Below, piece by piece: positions 1 to 8,072 of a stretch of 37,342 nt of DNA. Under the pieces are notes generated by a model. That model was not told the DNA's origin. It saw only the letters and a program-made list of their open reading frames with translations, and ran no database searches. The translations under genes were made by a program, and so were the position numbers. The DNA is from an uncultured Pseudomonadota bacterium. Lineage in GTDB: Bacteria; Myxococcota_A; UBA796; SXON01. Location: NCBI GenBank assembly GCA_903900265.1, contig CAIUMM010000235.1:1-37342 (forward strand). Direction: 5' to 3'. Position 1 is the stretch's first letter, and each line of letters starts with the position of its first letter.

Positions 1-67
1 CCATCGACAGCCCGGAGGCGTGATGGGCAGACACGATTTCGGCCCAGTGGGCGGCAGGAAGGCGCAT
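1..67 (-). CDS. Start of a 43-aa leftward ORF that continues from the right window end
   Basis: An ATG (complement of 65-67) follows a good ribosome site (GGAG, 9 bases upstream) and encodes 22 residues starting MRLPAAHWAEIVSAHH before the window ends one base into codon 23. The last two bases of the window complete this codon, and the frame then continues for 20 codons to a TAG at 37278-37280. If the molecule is circular the product is 43 residues. The W-A-E-I-V...SGLS stretch resembles the N-terminal helix-turn-helix of IS66-type TnpA proteins, but no IS ends are visible. It would be the last gene of the long leftward operon. Confidence 0.45.
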   Translation of the reverse strand, partial: MRLPAAHWAEIVSAHHASGLSM

Positions 68-147
68 GGTGAAGATCTCCGTTGGGGAGCTTCACGCGAT
101 GGCGGAGGGTGCGGCAGAGTGGGGTTGGCTTAGTGGATACGCGCCCG

Positions 148-174
148 CGCCTTCCGACGACGTGTAGGAAGGCG
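148..174 (-). terminator. Hairpin downstream of the leftward operon
   Basis: CGCCTTCC at 148-155 pairs perfectly with GGAAGGCG at 167-174 around an 11-base loop. A second small stem (CCCCG/CGGGG, 181-194) lies beside it. The pair lies just past the stop of the 97-aa gene. No U-tract is visible on the leftward side, so it may be a weak terminator or an RNA-stability structure. Confidence 0.4.
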
Positions 175-269
175 TTGGAGCCCCGTTGACGGGGTGGCGA
201 GGGGTGGAGATGGCCCCCAGGTCGCCGCGCCGGGTGGGCCTCCGGCGCGGCGTTTCCCGAGAGGTCGGA

Positions 270-563
270 TCAGCCGCGCAGGGGGCGGCCCGCGCGAATG
301 AGGCGGCCGAGGTTCGGCTCCTGGAAGTGGAGCCCCCAGACGACGTCGATGAGGAAGTCGATCAGCGCGGTCTTCGCCGGGTTCTCGATCCAGTTCGGGA
401 CGTTCGGGAGGTCCACTGCCTTCGCCGCGTCGAGGAGCGCGTTGCGCACCCATGCCTTCTTCGCCTCGCCGGTGCCGGAGCCGAACAGCTCCTCGGCGAG
501 GTCCATGAGGTTCTTCGTGGTGGGCATGAGCCAGGAGGGGAGCTTGAGTTGGGAGAGGTCCAT
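270..563 (-). CDS. Small protein of 97 aa after the lysozyme gene, function unknown
   Basis: This short protein has no clear transmembrane segment. It has an amphipathic, aromatic-rich C-terminal half (residues about 55-85, with W, F, I, L and V at helical spacing). It starts 27 bases after the stop of the lysozyme-like gene and is the last full gene of the leftward operon on this side. The motif G-E-A-K-K-A-W-V-R-N near residue 32 recalls small phage proteins next to lysis genes, but I cannot assign a family. A lysis accessory or virion role is a guess from position. Its codon use matches the rest of the operon. Confidence 0.6.
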   Translation of the reverse strand: MDLSQLKLPSWLMPTTKNLMDLAEELFGSGTGEAKKAWVRNALLDAAKAVDLPNVPNWIENPAKTALIDFLIDVVWGLHFQEPNLGRLIRAGRPLRG

Positions 564-590
564 GACGGGATTCCTTGGTGACAGTTGGAC

Positions 591-1556
591 TCAGGCGGCG
601 AGGGTTCCCGGCAGCGCCACGGGCAGATCGCGGAGGGTGGGATCGGTGAGGATGTTGCTGGAGCGCTTCACGATCAGGTCGTAGAGGCTCCACGGCTTCG
701 ATGGCGGGCCCGTCATCGCGTGCCAGACCCCCGATACGGCGACGCGGCGGACGGCGTATCGACCGACGGCGAGCTCCGACCACTCGCTCGCGACGGGCGA
801 CCACCAGATGTTCCCGTCCGCGTTGTAGTTGCGGCTGGCCGGTGCGCTCGTCCGACGGAACTTTGCCGCGCACGTCCATGCGTACTGCGCGAGCACATCG
901 TTGGGGGTCGCAGGACGGCGGGTCGCATCCTCGGCGTACCAGGCCGCCAGGCGGTGGGCGGGTCCGAGCGCCCCCGTCGGCCCCTGCTGGACGGTGCGGT
1001 TGTAGTACATCGTCATCGCGCGCTCGGTGGCCACGCCGAGGACCTTCGCGATCGCGACCGCGCCGTCCATGTACTCGGACTCGGCCGCGAGGCTGGCCTG
1101 GGCCTGCTGGAACGCCGGCCAGCGCCCGGCCGCGGTGAACCGCGACACCCACGGCTCCGCCCAGAGCACGACGCCGTCGACCGCTTCGAGCGAGGCCTGC
1201 CCGGTCACGTCGAGGAGCTTCATCCAGCTCGCGCCGAAGAACCGGCCGAACGCGACGGGGTCGGCGGACGCCATCGCGCGGAGCAGCCGGCCGAGTGAGC
1301 CGGACTTCTGCGTCCACTGGAGGATGCCGTAGCTGACGCCGTTGCCGTCGAGGTTGGCCTGCACGGACCAGAACTGGCCCTCGTGCTCGGAGGTCTTCTT
1401 CAGCAGGGTGGGGATCCAGTCGGTGAGGAGGTGTTCCACGTTCTTTTCCAGGGTCTTGGCGGTGCGGCGGGCGGTCGGGGAGGATGCAGCGGCAGCGAAC
1501 AGGAGGAGCCCGAGCCCGGCCGCGCCGACAAGGAGGGGGGTGGCGGTGCGGGCCAT
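591..1556 (-). CDS. Membrane-anchored lysozyme-like peptidoglycan hydrolase
   Basis: The 321-aa product has a hydrophobic N-terminal anchor or signal (about residues 8-25) and then a lysozyme-fold segment. The conserved pattern is visible: S-E-H-E-G (Glu59 as candidate catalytic acid), L-D-G-N-G-V-S-Y-G-I-L-Q-W-T (70-82) and G-S-L-G-R-L-L-R-A-M. This is the layout of GH46/chitosanase-like and phage peptidoglycan-degrading domains. The remaining 200 residues carry many Trp and Tyr and may bind the wall. The start ATG overlaps the stop of the helicase gene (TGATG), so the two are translationally coupled. In a phage it would act as virion-associated lysozyme for entry or as endolysin; in a conjugative element, as the transglycosylase opening the wall. 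Confidence 0.7.
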   Translation of the reverse strand: MARTATPLLVGAAGLGLLLFAAAASSPTARRTAKTLEKNVEHLLTDWIPTLLKKTSEHEGQFWSVQANLDGNGVSYGILQWTQKSGSLGRLLRAMASADPVAFGRFFGASWMKLLDVTGQASLEAVDGVVLWAEPWVSRFTAAGRWPAFQQAQASLAAESEYMDGAVAIAKVLGVATERAMTMYYNRTVQQGPTGALGPAHRLAAWYAEDATRRPATPNDVLAQYAWTCAAKFRRTSAPASRNYNADGNIWWSPVASEWSELAVGRYAVRRVAVSGVWHAMTGPPSKPWSLYDLIVKRSSNILTDPTLRDLPVALPGTLAA

Positions 1557-4500
1557 CAGCGCGCCCACGCTTCGCGGGACGGGGCCGCGGCAATCGGGCC
1601 GGGGCCCGCGTCGTCGTCGGCGTCGGCCTCGGCCGAGAGCAGGTTCCGCGGGATCGACCGACCCCACCACCAGCGCCCGGCCTCGGCGAGCTCGCCGAAC
1701 TTCAGCCCGGACGCCGGGGCGTGCGCGAGGAACGCCTGCCAGCCGGCCTCGGTGGGCGGGAGCACGGTGACACCCGCGGTGCCGGCCGCAGCGCCGGCGT
1801 TGACCACCCGGAACCCCGCCGGCGCGACCACGGGGATCTTCTGCGCCGATGCGTTGTAGTAGCTGACCTTGGCGAGGGCCCCGAGCAGGGTGTCGGCGAC
1901 CTGGGGCCACGTCCGCTCGACCCAACCGTCCGGCGCTTGGTGCCAGGCGAGGCCGGGCCAGTCGCCCGAGTAGCGCAGGCGGTCGTTGGCGACCGTTGCC
2001 GCGGCCTTGACGGTGAAGCCCTCCTCGTCCGCCGGGAAGGTCGCGCCGTAGTGCTCCGGCTTGAGCGACCCGAACTGCGCGGAGTCGGACTTCAGGAGCC
2101 GCCACGCGGCCTCACCCGCGGCACGGAACGCGATCTGCCCGTCCTTCGTGACCTTGCCGAACTCGATGTACTCGACCTTGCTGGCGTTCCACGCGGAGGG
2201 CACGCCGACGCGGAGGCCCTCGTAGAGCGGCCCGCCCGCTTCGGGGACGAGCACCGGCGTGTCGCGGACGACGATGCTCGCTGCGGCCCACGGCCACGCC
2301 TCGACGTTGACCTTCGACAGGTGCTTCAGGCGCTCCTCGGCCTCGCCCCGGAGACGCGCGCCCTCGACCGCGTCGTGGGTCCGCTCGGCGTTGCGGAAGC
2401 GGGCGTTGATGGCGCGGAGGAGCTTCGACGCTTCGGTCGCGATCTTCTTCTTCGCCTCTGCCTCGCGCTGAGCGCGAACGGCTTCGAGGCGAGCACGCGT
2501 CTGCTCGGGGTTGCGGGAGATGAGCAGCAGGATCTCCTCGGGCCCCATGTCCATCTGCGCGCCCGGGTTGTTCGTGTCGCGGTTCTGGCCCTTGAGCAGC
2601 TCCACCATCCAGCCGCGTTTGCCCTGGATAAGATTGAAGCGCAGCCCGTCCTGACTCCGGCGCGCGAAGTAGTAGTAGATGGCGATCGCGGAGAGCGTGT
2701 TGCCCTGCCGCACGCCGCGGCCGTTCCGCTGCTGCAACGTGGCAGGTTCCCACGGCAGGTCGAGGTGGTGGATCGCGCAGGTCCGCGTCTGGAGGTCGAT
2801 GCCCTCGTACGCGATCTGGTTCGCGATCACGACGTCGAACTTCGGCGCCTCGCCGGCTTCGGGGTCCCCGTTGAACTCCTTCGCGATGCGCTGGCGGTCG
2901 GCCGCGTTGGGTGCCACCTCGGCGTTGAGCACGCCGATGCGGTCGGCCGCGATCCCCGCGTTCACGAGCACCATCTTCACCCAACGGTGGGCAGCGACGT
3001 TGTCGACGAACACGATGTGCCCGCACGTCCGGTTGGCGAGCACCCGCTCAGCCAGCGCCTCGAACTTCGGCGAGCTCGGGTCGCTCACCTGATCCGCGTT
3101 CTTCCAGCCGTAGCCCTGATCAAGCTGCGAGTGGATCGCGACGAGCGCCATGCGGGCGAGCAGGCCGAGGATCTTCGCCTTCTGGCTTGGATCGTCAGAC
3201 TTGAGGGCGGCCTCGATCTCGCGGACGTACCGGTCGTACTTGGCGTCCTGGCCGGCGTCCATGTCGACCTCGACCATCTCCACCTTGGGATCGGGCAGCT
3301 TCAAGCCGACGTCCTCGGCGGTCTTGAACTCGCCGTAGCGGAGGATCGTGTCGCGCAGCTCGTGCAGGTTCTGGAACCCGACGACCGCGCCCCGCTCCTC
3401 GACCTCCATCGTGGGCGTCACCACCGACTTGATCTCGATGCGCAGGTAGCGATCGATGAATTGTTCCGGGTCGCGGATGCCCATCCGGCGCCAGGCGTCG
3501 GGGTCGACGTACTGGATCAGGTTGTAGAACTCGAGCGGCGAGTTCTTCGCGGGGGTCGCCGAGAGGAGCACGATCCCGGTGCCGCCGGTCTTCTTGCGAA
3601 CGGCCGCACACCGGAAGTCGAGCTGCCACGCACGCTTGGATCCGTCGCCCGGGTTCCCCATGAAGCGCGGCACGCCGCCCTCACGATCCTCCGGTAGATA
3701 CAGGTTTTTATAGTTCTGCGCCTCGTCGCAGATCAGGAGGTCGACGCCGATGTCGTCCCACGCGATGCCCGGGTCGTACTCCCAACCATCGGCGAGCTCC
3801 ATCTGCTGCGCGACCCAGGCGGCGACGCCCTCGCGGAGGATGGCCTCGTCGCGCTCAGAGAGCTTCTTGCGCTTCGCTGCGTTGCGACGGCGCAGCGCCA
3901 CCTCCCGCTGGATCGCCTCGGTCTTCTCGGCGTAGGCGCGGACGGCCTGCTCGTTCATCCGGGTGCGGCCGAGCGCCGTGTACGTGAGCAGCACCACGTC
4001 GTACTCCCCCGCCTGGAACCGCGTCCACTTCTCCGCCCGCTCTTGCGGCGTGTCGGTGTCGCTGGTCGCGAGCCCCTTCCGCTCGCCGCGGCTGATGGTC
4101 TTGCGCTTCGAGCCGATGACCGCGATCCGGTAGTCGGGGAGGACCCGCTTGATGTCGGCCTCCCACTTCCAGACGATCGAGTTGGGGACCAGCACCACGG
4201 GGCGCTTGCACCACCCCTCCTGCCGGGCGCGCGCGAGCGTCGCGATGCCCGTGTAGGTCTTGCCGACGCCCACGTCGAAGGCGAGGAGCCCGCCGCGGTT
4301 CGCGAGCACGCGGCGCGCCCCAGCAACCTGGTGCGGGTGCAACCGGGGGCCGTCCTTCTTCCACCGCGCGATCGTGAGCGGCTCGGCGGTGTAGGTCGGG
4401 GCGATGTAGCCGCGGAACTGGCGGTTGTAGGCGTGCTCGATGGCGAGGCGACGCTCGGGCGTCGCGCCCACCCAACCCTTGAAGCTGGCGTCCCACTCGG

Positions 4501-6736
4501 CCGCCTTCTTCATCCGGATCTTGTCGATGTCCTTCTCGTTGTCGTCGTCGAACTTCTTCGACGGGCTGAACATCGTCTTGTCGTGGTTGATCCAGCCCAG
4601 CACGAGGAGCACCTCGGGGTGCATCTCCCCGGCGTTCTCCTTCTTCGACATCTGGTCGTACTGCCAGCCCTTCGGGGCGACGAGGCCGCCCTGGCGGACG
4701 AAGGTGACATCGTCGTAGCCGGTGTAGGTGGCGTTCACCCACTGCGACACGAGCTCCAGCGGCACCCAACCCTGGCGCGCGGACACGCCTTCGATGTCAT
4801 CGAAGATCGCCGGCTTGATGGCGTCGAGGAGGCGTTGGACCTGGGCCTTTGCCTGGGCGTCTTCCGGCCGCGCCATCGCCCGGTCCATCTTCGGCCAGAG
4901 GGAGCCGGACAGGTACACCTCGGCTGGGAACAGCTCATCGAAGGTGTCGCTGTCGAGGCACCAGCCGGCGGCGAGGACCTGCGCGCGCACCCGGTCGGGC
5001 GAGAGCGGCCCACCGAGGCCGACGTGGTACTCGAGGAGCTCGCGGACGGAGAGCCGCCGCGCGGTGCGGTAGAGGTGCTCGGCCTGCGCGACCGCATCGT
5101 CGATCCGGCCCGTGTAGCGGGGCTCGAACACGGGCGGCTTGCGGCGCAGGCCGTCGATGAGGTGCCCCGCGCGGTCGAAGGCCGACAGGAACCGCTCGGC
5201 GCCGGTGTTCCCGCCCCGGGCGAGCTTGACCAACTCGACGAGCGCATGCGGGTTGCCGTTCGTCGTGTGCCACGCGGTGAGCGCGGCGTTCAGCTCCGGC
5301 CACAGGAGCGGGGGCTCCTCGGCGTTCTCGGCGGCGTGCAGTGCGAGGTACTTGTCGACGCGGAGCCCGAGCATCACGGCGCTGGCGAGCTCGCGGGGCA
5401 GGTTCGCAGTATCGGACTCGGCGACGCGCGTGACACCGACGCGCCCGGCAGCTCCCCCGCCGTCGGCCGCCAGCTTCCCGGCCGGGAAGGCGATGACCTT
5501 GCAGTCGCCGCACATCGGGCGCTCGACGAGCTCTGGGAGCGTCGTGAACTCGCCCTGCACCTGGTAGCCCCAGCGCGGCTTGGCGGACTGGTCGTCCTCG
5601 CCGTGGTCGTCGCCGACTTCCCGACCGAGGATGTGCCGGGGGAACTCGCGGAAGTAGCCGCCCGAGACGATGGCCTCGTCGCCGGGGTCGATGGTGTCGA
5701 GCTCGCCGCCACGGGCGCGGAAGAACAGGAGGTCCGTGACCAGCATCGCGCCGGGGAAGATGGCCTCGCGGCGCTTCTCGTTGATCGACGGGAGCCGGAA
5801 CGCGGCGGACAGGTGGTGCCGACGCAGCACCTTCGTCCGCAGTTCGACGAACTGCGCGGTGCGCGACGTGAGGAAGCCGCCGGGGACGAGGAACACGCCG
5901 AGGCCGCCCGGCGCGAGCAGATCGAGCGCCCGGCGCAGGAAGTAGTGGTAGGCGAGCTTCTCGCGGTAGGCCCGGTCGGGGTCCTCGGCGATGGACCCCC
6001 CGCGCGCCCCGTAGGGCGGGTTGGACACCACAAGCCCGAGCCGACCGGCCGCGCCCGAACCCTTCTCGCGCACCCACCGCTCGAACGGCGCGTTCGTGAG
6101 ATCCAAGTCTGGCCGCAGGGCCTTGAGCATCAGCGACGACAGGGTCGACCACTCGACAGCGTGCCAGGTCAGCCCAGGGACCGGCTCGAATGCGCGGATG
6201 AACCGGCCGATGCCCGCGGAGGGTTCGAGCGCGTGGACGGTGTCGCCGTCGTGGGGAAGCTCCCAGACCAGTGGGGCCACGAGGCGGGCGACCTCCCGAG
6301 CGACCTTGGATGGGCTGTAAAACTCGTGAATGAGGCCTCTTTCCTCAGGAACCGGGAAGCCCTGCGGGAACTTCGGCGCGGCTGCCTGGATCGAGAGCCC
6401 ACCCCACCCGGAGTACCCGGCGAGGGTCGCACGCTCGTCGGCGGTCGGGACCCGGCGCTGCGCGTAGACCGTCGCGGCCACGGCCATCGCGGCGATGTTC
6501 GCGGCGGTGCGCTTCGCGGCCGTCCAGAACTCGGGGATGTCCTCCTCGGGCGCGATCGGCCGGTTCGCCGACTGCATCCGCGCGAGCACGGGCCCGAGGT
6601 TTTGCTCGATGACGGCCTCCAGGGCGAAGCGGTTCCGGTCGAGGAAGTCGTCGAGGTAGTCCACGTCCACGCCGCGGGGGAGCCGCGTGCGGACGATGGG
6701 GACGATGGCGTCGAGGAGCTGGGCGGCGGCGGTCAT
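1556..6736 (-). CDS. N6-adenine DNA methyltransferase fused to SF2 helicase (DarB-like)
   Basis: A single 1726-aa chain. The N-terminal part is a class I methyltransferase: L-E-P-S-A-G-I-G-R-F (near residue 174) binds AdoMet and N-P-P-Y-G (near 237) is the N6-adenine catalytic motif. The central and C-terminal parts are an SF2 helicase: Walker A D-V-G-V-G-K-T (near 820), D-E-A-Q (near 1002), L-L-S-A-T-P and Q-Q-R-N-G-R-G-V-R-Q-G (near 1340). There is no nuclease motif N-terminal to the helicase, so it is not a complete type ISP restriction enzyme. The order matches phage P1 DarB and related plasmid or phage proteins that protect incoming DNA from type I restriction. The downstream lysozyme and upstream virion-like genes suggest delivery with the particle; this is inference. 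The last 400 residues are not recognised. Confidence 0.8.
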   Translation of the reverse strand: MTAAAQLLDAIVPIVRTRLPRGVDVDYLDDFLDRNRFALEAVIEQNLGPVLARMQSANRPIAPEEDIPEFWTAAKRTAANIAAMAVAATVYAQRRVPTADERATLAGYSGWGGLSIQAAAPKFPQGFPVPEERGLIHEFYSPSKVAREVARLVAPLVWELPHDGDTVHALEPSAGIGRFIRAFEPVPGLTWHAVEWSTLSSLMLKALRPDLDLTNAPFERWVREKGSGAAGRLGLVVSNPPYGARGGSIAEDPDRAYREKLAYHYFLRRALDLLAPGGLGVFLVPGGFLTSRTAQFVELRTKVLRRHHLSAAFRLPSINEKRREAIFPGAMLVTDLLFFRARGGELDTIDPGDEAIVSGGYFREFPRHILGREVGDDHGEDDQSAKPRWGYQVQGEFTTLPELVERPMCGDCKVIAFPAGKLAADGGGAAGRVGVTRVAESDTANLPRELASAVMLGLRVDKYLALHAAENAEEPPLLWPELNAALTAWHTTNGNPHALVELVKLARGGNTGAERFLSAFDRAGHLIDGLRRKPPVFEPRYTGRIDDAVAQAEHLYRTARRLSVRELLEYHVGLGGPLSPDRVRAQVLAAGWCLDSDTFDELFPAEVYLSGSLWPKMDRAMARPEDAQAKAQVQRLLDAIKPAIFDDIEGVSARQGWVPLELVSQWVNATYTGYDDVTFVRQGGLVAPKGWQYDQMSKKENAGEMHPEVLLVLGWINHDKTMFSPSKKFDDDNEKDIDKIRMKKAAEWDASFKGWVGATPERRLAIEHAYNRQFRGYIAPTYTAEPLTIARWKKDGPRLHPHQVAGARRVLANRGGLLAFDVGVGKTYTGIATLARARQEGWCKRPVVLVPNSIVWKWEADIKRVLPDYRIAVIGSKRKTISRGERKGLATSDTDTPQERAEKWTRFQAGEYDVVLLTYTALGRTRMNEQAVRAYAEKTEAIQREVALRRRNAAKRKKLSERDEAILREGVAAWVAQQMELADGWEYDPGIAWDDIGVDLLICDEAQNYKNLYLPEDREGGVPRFMGNPGDGSKRAWQLDFRCAAVRKKTGGTGIVLLSATPAKNSPLEFYNLIQYVDPDAWRRMGIRDPEQFIDRYLRIEIKSVVTPTMEVEERGAVVGFQNLHELRDTILRYGEFKTAEDVGLKLPDPKVEMVEVDMDAGQDAKYDRYVREIEAALKSDDPSQKAKILGLLARMALVAIHSQLDQGYGWKNADQVSDPSSPKFEALAERVLANRTCGHIVFVDNVAAHRWVKMVLVNAGIAADRIGVLNAEVAPNAADRQRIAKEFNGDPEAGEAPKFDVVIANQIAYEGIDLQTRTCAIHHLDLPWEPATLQQRNGRGVRQGNTLSAIAIYYYFARRSQDGLRFNLIQGKRGWMVELLKGQNRDTNNPGAQMDMGPEEILLLISRNPEQTRARLEAVRAQREAEAKKKIATEASKLLRAINARFRNAERTHDAVEGARLRGEAEERLKHLSKVNVEAWPWAAASIVVRDTPVLVPEAGGPLYEGLRVGVPSAWNASKVEYIEFGKVTKDGQIAFRAAGEAAWRLLKSDSAQFGSLKPEHYGATFPADEEGFTVKAAATVANDRLRYSGDWPGLAWHQAPDGWVERTWPQVADTLLGALAKVSYYNASAQKIPVVAPAGFRVVNAGAAAGTAGVTVLPPTEAGWQAFLAHAPASGLKFGELAEAGRWWWGRSIPRNLLSAEADADDDAGPGPIAAAPSREAWAR

Positions 6737-6801
6737 GGGACACTCGGGGCGGTTGCGACGAAAAGCTGAGACTCGGCGTGCGGCGTGCTACGGCCTGAGC
6801 C

Positions 6802-7629
6802 ATGGTGTGGGTGCTCCTCCGACTCCTGGCGTGCACTGCGGTGGTACCCGGTGAGCCCCCGGACTTGTCCGCGAGCGACCCGGCTGCGGTCAGTCCCGAC
6901 AGCCTGGCCTCCGGCACAGCCGAAGTCACCGAGGAGGAATGCGAGCAACCGCTTGCCACACGCCCGGCCCTGGTCGCGTACAGCGCCGATCAGGTCGGCG
7001 TATTTCGCATCCTCTGGGCGCCCGGTTTCGATGCTGCGCCCGCGCTCCGAGCGCTCGTGCGAGAAGCTCTTGTCGAGGATCTGGCCACCCTCGCCGAGCG
7101 CGTCCCGCGGCCAGCTCTGGACCGTCTCGCGGGTACGCAGATCGCAGTGGATGTCGAGGCCGCTGACGACCGAGGCGACCGCCTGCACGGGCTCGCCACT
7201 CACCAGTCCGCAGGCTGGCTGGTGACCCACGGGCTTGATGGAGCCCGCGAGGGAGTCGTGGAGGTCTACGATGCGCGCGACTACCTGCGGTACCGGGCAA
7301 CGACCCAGCCGATGGTGATCCTTCACGAGCTGACCCACGTCCTGGGGCGCACGGCCGACGCGCCCACGCTGGACGCGCTCGCGGTGGCGTACCGAGGAGC
7401 GGTGGATTCGACGCGGTACGAAGCCGTCCGCCATGTCGGCGGCCGGGGTGGTGACACGGAGCGCGCCTACGCCCTGAAGAACGAGGCCGAATACGCCGCA
7501 GAACTCTCCGAGGCCCTCTTCGGGCGGAACGATTTCTATCCGTTCGACCAAACGGAGTTGCAAAGCTTCGATCCGGCGGGGTGCGAATCCGTGGCGCAGC
7601 TCTGGCTGGCAGCTTGCCCTCGTCCGTGA
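6802..7629 (+). CDS. Exported zincin metallopeptidase (HELTH), inserted against the operon
   Basis: The 275-aa product begins with a short hydrophobic segment ending L-L-A-C, which could be a lipobox with Cys11. The zinc motif H-E-L-T-H covers residues 175-179. About 50 residues later comes N-E-A-E-Y-A-A-E-L, a likely third ligand (gluzincin-type), then a conserved-looking F-G-R-N-D-F-Y-P-F. The pattern of a Tyr- and Ala-rich helix followed by N-D-F-Y-P-F resembles secreted zinc peptidases of unknown substrate. It is rightward, between two leftward genes, has no clear ribosome site and looks like an independently acquired cargo gene. It could act on the host envelope or on competitors. Substrate unknown. 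Confidence 0.7.
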   Translation: MVWVLLRLLACTAVVPGEPPDLSASDPAAVSPDSLASGTAEVTEEECEQPLATRPALVAYSADQVGVFRILWAPGFDAAPALRALVREALVEDLATLAERVPRPALDRLAGTQIAVDVEAADDRGDRLHGLATHQSAGWLVTHGLDGAREGVVEVYDARDYLRYRATTQPMVILHELTHVLGRTADAPTLDALAVAYRGAVDSTRYEAVRHVGGRGGDTERAYALKNEAEYAAELSEALFGRNDFYPFDQTELQSFDPAGCESVAQLWLAACPRP

Positions 7630-7670
7630 ACCGAGGTCGCGCCTTGCAGAGACGAGGGTTTGGCGAAGGA

Positions 7671-8072
7671 TCACGGCCCACCCCCGACATCCGCAGGCGA
7701 CACCCCCGGCGCCAGCACCTTCACCGCCTCCGCGGCCCGCGTCGGGTCCACCCCGCGCTCCAGCGCGAGGATCCCGATCACGAACATGTTGCAGAGCCAG
7801 AGCAGCAGCATCGCCCACGGCACCCAGCGGAACGGCGGGTTGTCGCGGATGGCGCGGATCTCCCCTTTCAGCTCGGACAGGGCAGCGACGACGGCGGCCC
7901 CGTTGCCACGGATCTCCGCGACGAGCGCGGACTCGAGCGGGGTCAGGAACCCCTCGGCCAGCTGCGGGTCGGGCGCGAGGCGCGGTCCGACCGGCGAGTG
8001 CGTCGGCGGCGGGAGCTGGCCCGGGTGCGTCTCGACCACGGGCGCGACCTCGACGGAGTTGGCGGCGCTCAC
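7671..8072 (-). CDS. Single-pass membrane protein, 133 aa
   Basis: The start is a GTG whose last two bases overlap the stop of the upstream gene (GTGA), with GGAGG eight bases before. Residues 1-40 are Pro-rich, 45-80 form a likely helix (E-S-A-L-V-A-E-I...L-K-G-E-I-R-A-I), and 83-104 are one strongly hydrophobic transmembrane span. A helix plus single membrane anchor is seen in phage spanins, holin-like and tail-length-associated proteins as well as plasmid transfer proteins. No family is recognised. It ends 42 bp before the stop of the convergent metallopeptidase gene. Confidence 0.65.
   Translation of the reverse strand: MSAANSVEVAPVVETHPGQLPPPTHSPVGPRLAPDPQLAEGFLTPLESALVAEIRGNGAAVVAALSELKGEIRAIRDNPPFRWVPWAMLLLWLCNMFVIGILALERGVDPTRAAEAVKVLAPGVSPADVGGGP

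Noticed and set aside
1..67. IS66 insertion sequence truncated at the left end
   Set aside because: The peptide resembles the TnpA start, but no terminal repeats, tnpB or tnpC are seen, and the frame closes after 43 codons when the ends are joined.
1484..6769. Two very long rightward open frames (about 740 and 910 codons) opposite the methyltransferase-helicase gene
   Set aside because: Stop codons are rare on the antisense strand of very GC-rich genes; their products are Arg/Leu/Val-rich without motifs.
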